A stretch of 64,000 nt of DNA from Xiphias gladius (Eukaryota; Chordata; Actinopteri; Istiophoriformes; Xiphiidae), in assembly GCF_016859285.1 (NCBI RefSeq), contig NC_053420.1, positions 27,978,545-28,042,544 of the forward strand, in the 5' to 3' direction. Shown in pieces: positions 15,001 to 24,950 of the stretch. The first letter of the stretch is position 1. Each line of letters opens with the position of its first letter. The notes beneath the pieces are model-generated. The model was given only the letters and a program-made list of their open reading frames with translations. It was not told the origin of the DNA and made no database searches. The translations under genes were made by a program, and so were the position numbers.

Positions 15001-15993
15001 TCTGCGGCCGTCAGGAAAATATAGACACCGGGTGGGAGTGGAGACGGACCAAATGATGGTACTGAGGGAGGACGTACTTTAATGCCTGAGTATGACAATA
15101 ATAAATAAGACAAACAGAAATCCCCGGAGCGTTCTGTGAATGGCTTAATCACTTCCACAACTCTTGGATTATCACTATGCCTTAGAGTGATGAGAGTGTA
15201 TGAAATGAATGGGTTTGATTACCAAGACAGGTGGACCTAACATGAGCAAACCTTACAGCAACAGAATGGGACCAGCAGGTCTGCTGCAGCGTAAACTCCT
15301 GAGATCAAACCAACAGGCCATACAACCTAGACAGTAGATTCACCTTTGTTACTATACATAAAATATCCTTCTAATTGCCAGAATGTGTTTTAAATGCGTG
15401 TATTCTATGTACAAATATGTTTTCACTGTTTAAGGAAAATATATTGTGCCTTATGGGTCATTAGGATTTAGATTCCATGAAATTTTTAATATATTTTTAC
15501 AATGTACAAGTTCTGCTGGGATATGTCTAATTTCCTTGTGTATGTTTCAACATTCTTAAAAAAACTATGTTGTCTCTAGATGGGACGGATTTAGAATTAA
15601 AGCTTATACTTGTTTGCAGAGGGGTGGTGATAAAGTAATGGAATAAATTGTAGTATTTGACTTATTTTAACGCAGCTTGTTGTAGACTTGCTCTTCTTTT
15701 CTTCACAATTACTTAGGCATTCAATTTGTATTATTTATTTATTTATAATTATTTATTTGAGGTTTTTAGACTAGATAAAAAGGAAAAATGAGATTTTATA
15801 GTTGCAATTAAGAATAAAGGTATTTGTCCTCCCATGAAAGGCGCTGGAGGAGGGTTGAGAATGAAATGAATAATAACAATAAAGAGAGATTCTGCTCACC
15901 TGGCCTCAGACTGCTGTTAAAGTAGATGACGACCATGATGAAACAACCCAGAAACAAGGCAAAAACCATCCGAAAGACTTTGGGTTTCCTCAT
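1..15993 (-). CDS. chst13: Carbohydrate (chondroitin 4-O) sulfotransferase, CHST13-like, 5' part only
   Basis: Family role: a Golgi type II membrane enzyme that moves sulfate from PAPS to the 4-O position of GalNAc in chondroitin. Two coding exons are visible, 15900-15993 (31 codons plus 1 base) and 4512-4591 (80 bases). Joined through a phase-1 intron of about 11.3 kb they give 58 residues: a short basic tail, one membrane anchor at about residues 9-25, then a stem ending in SPLQMLYDGDQ, which matches the SPLQ-LYD-DQ stem of CHST13. The exon 1/2 division matches the human family. The PAPS-binding catalytic exon (large and normally last) is absent, and no long open frame exists on the minus strand below 4512, so it should lie before base 1. 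CHST13 neighbours TXNRD3 in mammals, which supports the call. The alternative is CHST11, whose stem reads SPLQELYNPIQ. Homology is from memory, not a search. Confidence 0.78.
205..425. repeat. Interspersed repeat family A, copy 1
   Basis: Contains ctcatggtggggctagagga, then gatatttcagtctggaccaa and agtggtggactgagcgacag. The same words recur at 55590-55885 (cttcagtccggaacaaagtg, gtggactcactgacagtccg) and, inverted, at 20875-21065, so a repeat family is shown from within the window. Confidence 0.65.
1500..1580. repeat. Interspersed repeat family A, short fragment
   Basis: Has gcatgctaacacgctaatga then gagatgtttcagtcttgacc, joining the GCATGCTAAC and TTTCAGTCTTGACCAAAG parts of the family with the middle missing. 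Confidence 0.45.
2215..2310. repeat. Fragment of a dispersed repeat
   Basis: The stretch with aaacaatgtcctggttactc and then agggtaatccccagacctca resembles a repeat I recall from other fish sequence, possibly related to 52055-52345. Low certainty. Confidence 0.3.
2698..2761. repeat. ATT/ATG trinucleotide-rich stretch
   Basis: Imperfect AAT, ATG and AAA units; gives the Ile-rich part of a spurious minus-strand frame. Confidence 0.85.
3381..3404. repeat. Poly-T run (24)
   Basis: 24 consecutive T in the chst13-like intron. It may be the tail of a minus-strand retroposed element, but no body was recognised upstream. Confidence 0.9.
4512..4591 (-). CDS. chst13: chst13-like coding exon 2 (stem region)
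   Basis: Acceptor tttcctcag and donor GTCAGT flank 80 bases. With the leftover G of exon 1 it reads ASEPDGERSSGQKSRRSPLQ and then MLYDGDQ, ending in phase 0. The SPLQ-LYD-DQ pattern is the conserved stem just before the catalytic exon of CHST11/13. It is too short to appear as an open frame and was found by reading the reverse strand. Confidence 0.8.
5985..6245. repeat. Interspersed repeat family B, copy 1
   Basis: Shares with 6695-6870 the ordered words AGATTAGCACAGAGACTGGAA / GGAATGGAAGCAGGGGAAA, CCTGGCTCTG, CTGCCACCACCTC / CTGCCTACCAGCATCTC, GCTCACT and TTGTTTAA. It continues with cttggccaggagcagtgact, a segment the second copy lacks. Confidence 0.6.
6695..6870. repeat. Interspersed repeat family B, copy 2
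   Basis: Same orientation as the copy at 5985-6245, about 450 bases further on: agttagcttagcttagccta, aacctggctctgtctgaagg, ctgcctaccagcatctccga, then ttatatcttgtttgtttaag. Confidence 0.6.
11195..11310. repeat. Interspersed repeat family A, GCATGCTAAC part
   Basis: gggctagcagccccatgagg, then aacgttagcatcctaacatg and cttacaatgacatggttaac. In inverted orientation it matches the block at 21480-21680 (gagcatgttagcattgccac). Confidence 0.45.
13870..13898. repeat. Perfect 13-bp inverted repeat (3-base loop)
   Basis: TAGCTGGCTAACT, loop GGT, AGTTAGCCAGCTA. Exact palindromic arms inside chst13-like intron 1. No function assigned. Confidence 0.9.
15900..15993 (-). CDS. chst13: chst13-like coding exon 1 (cytosolic tail and membrane anchor)
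   Basis: Starts at the ATG at 15993-15991 and encodes MRKPKVFR, a hydrophobic stretch MVFALFLGCFIMVVIYF, then NSSLRP. Ends CCAG before a GTGAGC donor (phase 1). No in-frame ATG was seen just upstream. The basic tail plus a single hydrophobic segment is the type II Golgi anchor layout of this family. Confidence 0.82.
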
Positions 15994-16420
15994 CCTGAGT
16001 CTCTGGAAACGACCGAGAAGCCGAACCGAATCCTGCCAGGGCTCAGGCGGGGAAGGGGGCTGTTTCTGTCCTGGCGGCGGTGACTACTTGATCACCGATA
16101 GGAGTATCGATCCGGCTCTCTGACCTTTGCTGCTCCTTATCTTCCTGTACATCCTTGCATGTCCAGTCTGGAAGTCGCTGCGGCGAGGAGGGCGACGAGC
16201 CGCCGCGAGTCGGCCGCCGTGTGCTGGTGCGGGGGGAAGCGGCGCAGGCTGCGCTGAGGCGACCGCCGCGCTGTTTGTATAAGGGGGGGATTTATGCGCC
16301 GGAGCAAGCCTCGGGTTAACCCCTTACTCCCCGAGCGCAGGTTTCGCAGCGCCTCAGCAGGCTGCGGTCGAGCTGCATGGCGTTCTCCACGTTTCCGGTC
16401 AGGCCTTTTCAAAAATAAAG
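15994..16420 (-). promoter_or_regulatory. GC-rich 5' region of the chst13-like gene (CpG island-like)
   Basis: Directly upstream of the chst13-like start codon, base composition switches from AT-rich to strongly GC-rich with many CG dinucleotides (for example gcggcgaggagggcgacgag near 16180). This is typical of a vertebrate promoter plus 5' UTR. No TATA box or transcription start can be fixed by eye. Open frames of up to 142 codons on the minus strand here look like by-products of low stop-codon density. Confidence 0.55.
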
Positions 16421-17387
16421 TCCCCACACAGTAGGCTCGGGTAATAACAGACCCCCGCTGGCGTGGGTGTAAAAACGGCAACTGTGGAGAATATAAACCT
16501 TTCATCTCACTCGGTAAAAGTCCAGTAGTGTTCGCCAGAGAACCGATTTGCTGATTTGCTGACAAGACCTTAACAATCTACCTTAAATCCTGGACAGGAT
16601 AAACAAGTAGACTCCAAGAACTGTGCAACCTTCATTCTACTGGGAAAACAGGAAAAAAAAAAAAAAAAAAGTACTGAAACTTGTCTCCATACTTCGTAAA
16701 ATTGCCTTTCCTCCCCCCCGTCATACATAAAATACCAAATCGTAAAGGGGGTTTTAAGGCTTCTGCGAAAACTCCTAAAACCACCTCACAACTGCAAGTG
16801 CTGCAAAGACAGAAAATCGGCCACTTAGTGTAATGTCGTCATTTGAGTTTCCCTGGACTTTGCCGAGAGCCTCCCAACCGCAAGCTTCCGATCAGAAGTC
16901 CAACTTAAGCATTGTTCGCATCAGCCCGAACGGCGTACGTTTAAAAAACTGGAACAATGACACTCGCCCTGACCCTAAATGTAGGCTAATGGTTGAAGGT
17001 TACTCGAAGTATAATATAGTGAATGAAATGGACAGAACTGGAAAACAACCAAGTGTATTTACTCATATAGGCAACCATACTTAATGAAAATGCTGATGCA
17101 TACTTAGTTTTTCGATTTTATGCAAATGTATAGCTCTAAACCACATTATCAAAGGAAACGTACTTTTTCTCCACTAGCGGATTAAGTTTTCAAATACAAA
17201 ACGTGTTTAATAGTTTATATTATCATATGATGCAGTGTTGTAGATTAAGCTACCCCAACAGCATATTCATTTTTAAATAAAGTTGCTCCAGCTACAGTAT
17301 TTTAATGCTGCTAAAATACTTTTATAGTCCTTGATTGAAGGGCTTTTCCCTGTATTTCTTCTGTATTGGTAACGGGTGGTCATGAAC

Positions 17388-17430
17388 ACATAGGCATGCC
17401 TATGTAAAAAGCCATGTAAAATACATGGCT
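17388..17430. repeat. 18-bp perfect palindrome next to a 9-bp stem hairpin
   Basis: ACATAGGCATGCCTATGT is its own reverse complement. Four bases later AGCCATGTA, AAA, TACATGGCT forms a second perfect hairpin. Spacer DNA, no gene attached. Confidence 0.9.
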
Positions 17431-18690
17431 AAGGAGGGTAAATTACAATTTAAAAAAAAAAAAGAAGTTTCAAGTTTTTCAGAATTGGAGCTCCAAGACC
17501 CGGTGCCACGTGAAGCAATTTCATGCTTTTATTTTGAAGCCAAAATGAGGACGTATTCACTGTTACTCACTATGTGTCTAGTTGCCTTTACAAAGCTTTA
17601 GTGTTGCAAATGTCCATGTCAGTCAAAAATGTGACAAACTGATGGATCGGTCTGTACTAAGACATCTGCTGTGCATTTCTCCTCCCATCTTTTTCATTTC
17701 ACTTCATTAGTCAAGGTTAAATCAGTGTCTCAGTGTGAATAGCATGCATTTATTTATTTATTTGTGTATTTAATGCTTTATTTCTCATCCTCCCGCTGAG
17801 TTGGCTGGACTCTCCAGTAAAGTGTGATAGTTGAGTGTCATCCAACCACACTCGACTGAAACACAAATAAAAGCAAAGACAGAGGTCAGGTCGCCACAAA
17901 CCCATTACTGAGCACCATGACAGAGTTACTGGATGTCCTGATGCAAACACTGCAGGGATATTAGAATTATTAGCTTTTTATTCAGGGGGGTATGTTCATT
18001 AAATCCCTGTTTAGTCACTGTTTAATGCACATGATCGCTGGGACATACACCCTTATTCATTATACGTACAGCAAATAAGAAATCACATTAAAAATACAAA
18101 AACAAAATATTATATGTGGGCAAAACATAATTTTGAATATGTTGACCCATTATGTTATAGGCTAAATGTTGTGTTAAATGTTAAATGTATCACTGTATAT
18201 AATATGTTAAAGATTTTCCTTGCGGGATAAAGTTCTGAGAGTGAAGTCAGTCATTCAGTAGTTGCTGTGGATTATGTTCTAAATATTACTAGGTGCACTT
18301 TCTGTTGTGTGATGGCTGTGCTCTGCATATATTTTTGTGATTCCCTCAACAAATAAAGTCATAAATCTGATTGCACTTTAAGGATGAATTCAGAGCAACA
18401 TTTTGCCAAGTTGTCTGCATGATATTTCTTGTGTCTGTCCTTATCGCCAAACACTTCTTGTTAAAGCTGAATATGAAGCCAGAGTGACACCGTGTTATAA
18501 CCTGAACTGTCAGTCAAGGATTATACGGGACGTTCTGGTCGTTCAGTCTTGCCAGTGTAAAGAAAGAAGATCACTTCTTAGGAGGAGTCTGATGGAACAA
18601 ATTTCAACCAAACCATAATTTATGGATCCACTTTGGAACTTTGGCTCTTCCACAATGTGTTAAGCATCAGTAAATACGAAAACTAGTATT

Positions 18691-18712
18691 AAAAAAAAAA
18701 AAAAAAAAAAAA
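18691..18712. repeat. Poly-A run (22)
   Basis: 22 consecutive A in the spacer; no retroposon body recognised. Confidence 0.9.
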
Positions 18713-19364
18713 GGAACATACAGAAATGCATTTGACACACATTGTAGCTGATGGGGGCATCATGGGGAGTATAACCTCCACAGGAGAGCGCACATGACTG
18801 TAGTGATGCCTTCAAAGTTCAACTTTAATCCAGTGTATAATACAACTGCTCCCATTTTGAACCTTCAGGCCCAGAGGGGGGTGAACCAGTCAGCGTCTTG
18901 TAGCTCCATCTATCTCAAGACAGAATCCCAGGTTTAGCTAATTAGAGTAGGGAGGACTTCCCGCTGAGCTGCTTATGACCTCTGACTTTCCCCACATTCC
19001 TCATGTCCATCTTCCCAGGCATCATGGATCAGATCCCTAGGAGAAGTCAGGATGGGTTAGGAGCCACGCGACTGATCAAACCCCAGGCCTGATGGTAAGA
19101 CGGTGTGAAGCCTGTCAGTGTTTACTGTCTGAGAATGGAATGATGGGTAACCATTGGTGGGTTAGGACTGGCCAGAAGTCAGCAAACCAGCGACTGACCA
19201 ATCAAACAAGGGGTGTCAAGCGGAGCCAATACATGGTCAAAGGTTACAGAGGCAGGTTTGGCACAAAAATCTGCCAGTTTAAATCTGGTCAGTGAGGAAA
19301 GTGACACATGAGAATAACTAACTTTCTTTTCCTGCAATCATGGATGCATTTTGAACAAACCTAC

Positions 19365-19515
19365 CAGGGACAGGCCCAGGGGCCCAAAGGGTCAGCGGGT
19401 CCCCTGGGCTTCACCTGTAAAATGACCAAAAAGAGAGGCAAAAAAAAAAAAAAAGAAAAGAAAATCACAAAATGACCACAAAGAGACATAAAACGACTAA
19501 AAAACAGATGCAACA
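19365..19515. repeat. ACAAAGAGAC-type repeat, copy 1
   Basis: A unique-looking head (ggcccaaagggtcagcgggt, cccctgggcttcacctgtaa) followed by A-rich units such as aaatgaccaaaaagagaggc and atgaccacaaagagacataa. Confidence 0.55.
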
Positions 19516-20874
19516 TGTGTCTTGAGCAAGACATCACATTCCCATCTGCTGATTAGGAGAAGAGTGGTGGAAAAAGACCATGGAGCTCAGTTCTGCTGAA
19601 AAATGAGGTTATAAAAATTTCCCAACACTCAACATGAATTTTGTTCAAAATATTATTGTGAGAAAAACTGGCAGGAGAAATAAACAGAAATAAACAAATG
19701 AAGGATGACTAAAATGAGAGCAAATGGCTTTTAACAGCAAACAGGTGAATTAGTTGGAAATTCTCTGAAAGTTCTATAATGAATATAAAAGTAAAATGAT
19801 CACTTTTTAAACCTACAATTATTCATTTTAATTATTTATTAAAGACCATTTTACAAACATCAATATTAAATGAGGTTAAATAAAGGTAAAGAAGGAAAAA
19901 AAAAATAGGACAAATACAAATTTGCATGAACTGAAAATTTAGTTAAATTTTTGTTTTTTTCCCAGTGTCTAAAAGTTCAGTTTACTACCACACTGAATTG
20001 AATCCTTGTGGTTGTTTACCCTGCTCCTTAATAAGGCAGCTAGCTCAGGCAATGTCAACATTCCAGCTAAATTGTGTTTGTCAGTCCAGGGAGCAGACAG
20101 TGACAGCTGTCACAGTGACAATCAGTAATCAGATACAGCACAAAAAGATCCTCTGGTGTTCAACCCGATGTATTTGTACTCAGATTTAAAAAAATAAATA
20201 AATAAAAATCCGGTAGTATATGTGTTCATATGTTCGGGACTCAAAGTTGATTCACAACTTCCCTTAAAAGTAAAGAAAATGGAGTTTAAAATCGGCCAGT
20301 GTCCTCAGAAACACTTTGACCGGAGGCAGCAAAATAATTTATGAATACAATGATTCTCCCTCAGATGACACATTGTTTGAAAGTTGGAAAACTCGTCTAT
20401 TAAGATATTCAAACAACCCTTGGAAATCTAAGATATAAAAAGCCCCAAAAACAGATTGTTGCCATCACTGTGACATTTTAGTTAAGTATGATCTATTAAC
20501 GTGGAAGCGCCTGCATATGCAATACTTTTTTCCAATACTTTATGGTTTTGCTTCTTCCATTTTGTCCAAATTTGTGCAGGAAACTACAAGCAGGAAGAGG
20601 AGAGCTGCTGAGAGATGTGACTGCATCACACCAGTAAGGAAAAGTTCATTTTGCCAGTCAACCTTGTCTTCTTGAGTTTACATGGCTGCTATACACTTCC
20701 AACTCATTTGGAAGACTTACGTTGGCATTGTTTCCACAAATTTGAAATTTTCATTATTAGTGAAACAATGATGGTGATATGATATTTAACAACATTTTTA
20801 ATCCTGACCTGTCCATCAGTGTCTGGTGAATTTGAATTCTGTGGTCCATTTGTGATGTCCAGTATTGGTTCCCT

Positions 20875-21065
20875 TTGCGCAGCAGCTGGTTCTACAGATG
20901 ACAATGTCAGTCCACCACTTTGGTCCACACTGAAATAGATCAACAACTATTTGATATATTTCCATGAAATTTTGATGTTCATGATGCCCATTGTATAATA
21001 GGATAATAACTGTGGAGATCCCCAGATTTTTCCCTTTTACACATTCATCGGATCAAATTTGTCAT
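20875..21065. repeat. Interspersed repeat family A, copy with the GGTGGAC part
   Basis: Contains tcagtccaccactttggtcc and then tatttccatgaaattttgat, the inverse of the words at 205-425 and 55590-55885. Confidence 0.55.
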
Positions 21066-21469
21066 TTGTCCAATACTTTTGCTGCGTTCATGTGATGTCA
21101 GCAGACCGGGAAAGTTGGGAAGAGTTGCCACAGTAACGCCACAGGAGTGTTCGCGCCGTACTCCAAGATGGGGGTTGACACTATGTTGTTGTGGTGGTGT
21201 GCTACGTCAGCTACATTTTGATGGTTGCTAAATCCGGCTGCACACAGCCTACAATATTTGCTGCAGTGCGTTTTCATAGCTCAATCACTTTTATTAGTCA
21301 TGATGTCCAGTATTATTTATCCTGAACTGCCAGCAGTGGTGGAGGCCATTTTGGCGGCCGTTATACTGACACACTTCCGCAGCTCCTTCCACCAAGTGGG
21401 ACATATCACAGCTGTCGGAAATTCCCTACATCTTCAACTCTGATTTACGCGGGGGAGGCTGACATGAAT

Positions 21470-21690
21470 GGTTTGTCACAATTCCCATCAGTCTCGTCTG
21501 TACTTTGTGTTCACTGTTAGTTAGCAAACGCTAGCATGCTGAACTGCTAAACTAAGATGATGAACATGGTAAACATTATACCTGCTAAACATTAGCCTGT
21601 TTGCGTTCTCAATTTGAGCATGTTAGCATTGCCACTGGTTTAGCATTGCACTGACATTTTTAGACATGCAATGGAAAGTTTAACTAGACA
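21470..21690. repeat. Interspersed repeat family A, GCATGCTAAC block
   Basis: Has gctagcatgctgaactgcta, then gatgaacatggtaaacatta and tacctgctaaacattagcct. It lies about 400 bases from the previous copy, perhaps one old element interrupted by other sequence. Confidence 0.5.
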
Positions 21691-23219
21691 TATTTGTCTT
21701 TTTTTTTGTTTTATTCCATGCATTCTTCTTCTTCCTTGTCAAACCCCGGTGCCTACATTTCCCACAATACAACTCAACCACTGACAATTTGGTTGGCGAT
21801 TCGGGTGTGTTATGCTAGTGGCAGAGATGAGGAGAAGTGAACTTACAGAGGTCTGGTAAACTGTCTAAGTCCACATCCCGAGATTTAATTCATTCATCGC
21901 TTACATACATCACTTGAGGTACTCTTCACACAACTCCCTCTGGAGCCACATAAGACTTCACTCAACTTTTTTTTTTTCTTCAATACGCAGTAGTTCTCCC
22001 CAACACCTGAAAACAGACTTTGATGTGTAAAATCAGTTAAGTTCCCCTTTAATATACAGTCTCCTATAAATAAACACAAAGATGATGTAAAAGCAAGTGA
22101 CAGTAAATAACAGGATAGCGCTGAGAAAGTCAGGACACCAGAACGGTTTCCCCACACTTTTCTGTCTCCTCCAGTTTTGTGGTAGGCTATTTATATGAAA
22201 CGAGGAAACGGTGACATAATGCTGGGAGAGCAGAGCTGTATTCCCTCTGTGTGTTTGACACAAGTCCAAGGCTCAACTCCCAGCTGGAGAGACACGTTAT
22301 ACTCCTCGAGCCCTCCTCTCCCTCTAGTAAACCTGCCCTGAGGATCAATTGTAAACAGACTTTCTGCAGCAGAGGACGAGTCACATGCTGGTTTATAGGG
22401 CACACGGTGTACAGTACAAAAGGTGCGGACCACAGCAATGCCTCTCAGTGCAAAAGGAGAGGGAGACTCTAAAACAAATTATGATGCCTTGTTTGCGTGC
22501 AATGTGCGCGTGAATGAACAGAATTAAAACCGAACTTGAATCATTTCACCTCGTTTGGATGCGAAAAATTTGCTGTGGAAACTCACCACGGCACAAAGCG
22601 CTCCTAACTCCTCTGTCGCCCACTTGCGTCACATTTCGAGGACGTAAGGGACTAGTGCAAGTTGCGCTGTGAATTCTGCCACGCTGTGATGAAATAGGCT
22701 GTTCAGCAAAAAAAAAAGAGCTAAAGAGTCCTCTCAGCACTTACAAGGCCAGAACAGGCTGCAGACACCTGTGAGAGTGGGCTGCCATCTAAAGGCCAAT
22801 GACTGTCAGCAGCAGCAGAGTCCACAAAAACTTAGAAAGAACAACCAAAGCATGTGAGTCAGAGTAGCTGGGGATCATTTACAGCTTACGTTAAATGAAC
22901 AGGGTGTAAAATATTATTATATTATTATATTGCAGGTCTACCGCAGGGAAAGGAGTAAGGAGTACCAATGAATTTTGGTAATCTGGGAAGTCACAGCCCT
23001 AGTTTCTGTGTTAAATGGTACGAAAGTGTCAATATAAATTCAGATATTGCGCCGTTAAACATTACATCAGCTGGTGAAGATGTAGATTTAACACAAAACC
23101 ATGAATAAGAGAGTTAACCATGTGTCACCACGTGACTACAACCGCTAAGTGCATTGGACAAATGAATGAGTGGCTGTGTGCCTGAATTCTCCACAGCTGA
23201 ACACAGAAAAATGGGCTCA

Positions 23220-23750
23220 CCTTGTAACCGTGACACTGAAAATCGAAAAAATCAAGCCAGAAATCTTGGTGTGGTTAGGGGACCCGGCCCCAAGTGTCAC
23301 CAGCCACGTTGAAGCAATTACAAACTCGGCCTACTACCACCTTAAAAGAATAGCAAGAATGAAAGGATCTTTGTCCGAAAAAGGCACAGAAAATCTTAGT
23401 CTTACGCTTATTTTCAGCAGCCTCGGCTATCGTAGCGTTGTCTTCACAGGTCTTGGTAAAGAATCAACCAGTCCAGGATGCTGCTGCCAGAATCCTCACC
23501 AAAACAAAGAAAGTGCAGCACATCACACATCACCCGCAGTTAACAATAAATTACATATGTAACTTCCTTTTTTACCTTTAACTATTTATTTTCTTGTTTT
23601 TGCCTTTTTTTCCTGTTTTTATTGTCTTTGAAATGCAGTTTTAATGTTATCTTAATGTCTTATTTGGAATGTGTTTCTATGCCTCTGTAAAGAACTTGGA
23701 ATTGCCTCATGTCTGAACGGTGCTGTATAAATAAACTCGCCATGCCTAAA
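23220..23750 (+). mobile_element. LINE 3' fragment (L2-type non-LTR retrotransposon)
   Basis: A decayed end of a reverse-transcriptase gene: LGVWL-like LVWLGDPAPS, SAYYHLKRIARMKGSLSEK, then after a frame change QDAAARILTKTKKVQHIT, a hallmark near the end of L2/CR1-type proteins. It is followed by a 3' UTR and the typical tail ttggaattgcctcatgtctg, aacggtgctgtataaataaa. Internal deletions and frameshifts mean it is dead; the 5' part is missing. Confidence 0.75.
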
Positions 23751-24734
23751 AATGTGTAATGTAAATTGTTAACCTTAAAGAATTTCATTTTTTTTGTCTG
23801 CAGTTGTCTTATCCCATGATAAAAAGCAGAGAGAGCCCCCAGCTTCCTCCTCTTCCACCACTCCTGATCGCACGTCTCAGAACCCTATTAATCAATAACC
23901 ATGTTAAATAGAATGTCATTACACTTAAGGTGATGTACTTGAAATTCACCGACTGACTGCAGTTCATATTGTTTCACAGAGGTTAATCATTTGCAGCAAG
24001 CACAATACAATTTTCTAGTCATCGTGAGTCCACAGTTAGTATGTATGAGACCTGATTACGTAAGCATGGGTTTCACCAGTGACTTATGGCCGGTGATGAC
24101 AAGGTGATAAAAGTGTGCTGAAAACAGCAAGTCATAATGAGAATCCATGGTGTCAACAAAGGCTTGAGTTTCCCTCTGGCGACTTCCAGCTTTTCCACGA
24201 CATTTTATCCTAAACTGCCTCTTCCACAAAGCTGCTACCTGAAGCAGGAGTCAAGGTAAACTGGCTTGTCTTTCAAATGGGGGTTATATCGGTGCCATTT
24301 ATAATAACAAAGGTCTACGTTTATTCTACAGACAGATACTATCAGCCATAATAAAAGGAAGCCCAAAAGATACGCGAAGAGGCAAGTCTATTGTGGTTTA
24401 GCCTTGCTCTAGTTCCAACAGTAGCTGTTACAAATGTCACTTCCTTATTAGAGAGCGGTTGAGTAAAAAAGACTTTGTTTTTGCAACAGTTGCAAGGTTG
24501 GATGTTACAAGATACACTCGGAAATAAAGTGAAAAAGCACTGCATTGGGACATAAGGCAAAGAAACAAAACAATGTTTTTGCTTTCTTGTTAAGATTTTG
24601 ATCATTGTTAAGATTCATTTTGATAAAATATTCTTGATCGGTTGTCTAATATAAACAGAACAATCGTTATCAGATTGTCAAAACAAATGTGGTTATTTTT
24701 GGATGTTCTGAGAGCATTTTGTCACTGAAAGAGA

Positions 24735-24950
24735 TATAAAAAAAAACCACAAAGAGATGCAAAAAAACCCAAAAAAAACTACAAAGAGACATAAAAAAAA
24801 ACCAAAGAGATGCAAATCAACTATAAAGAGACACAAAAAATGGACACAGGTAAAACAAAGAGACGGACATCCAATGACATTGTTTCACAAGACACAAAAT
24901 GGCCACAACTCGATGCAAAACGACCACAGACAAAAAACAGCTACAAACAA
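24735..24950. repeat. ACAAAGAGAC-type repeat, copy 2
   Basis: Degenerate units of about 18-20 bases around accacaaagagatgcaaaa, ending with aacgaccacagacaaaaaac. Gives lysine-rich spurious open frames. Confidence 0.65.

Larger units (their letters stand above)
4592..15899 (-). other. chst13-like intron 1
   Basis: About 11.3 kb of AT-rich sequence between the two recognised coding exons. It contains two related repeat copies near 6 kb and 6.7 kb, a repeat fragment at 11195-11310 and a perfect hairpin at 13870-13898. Open frames here are short, lack splice-flanked homology and were not accepted as genes. Confidence 0.6.

Noticed and set aside
16137..16565. 142-codon minus-strand open frame
   Set aside because: It lies in the GC-rich 5' region of the chst13-like gene, shows no domain, and high GC reduces stop codons.
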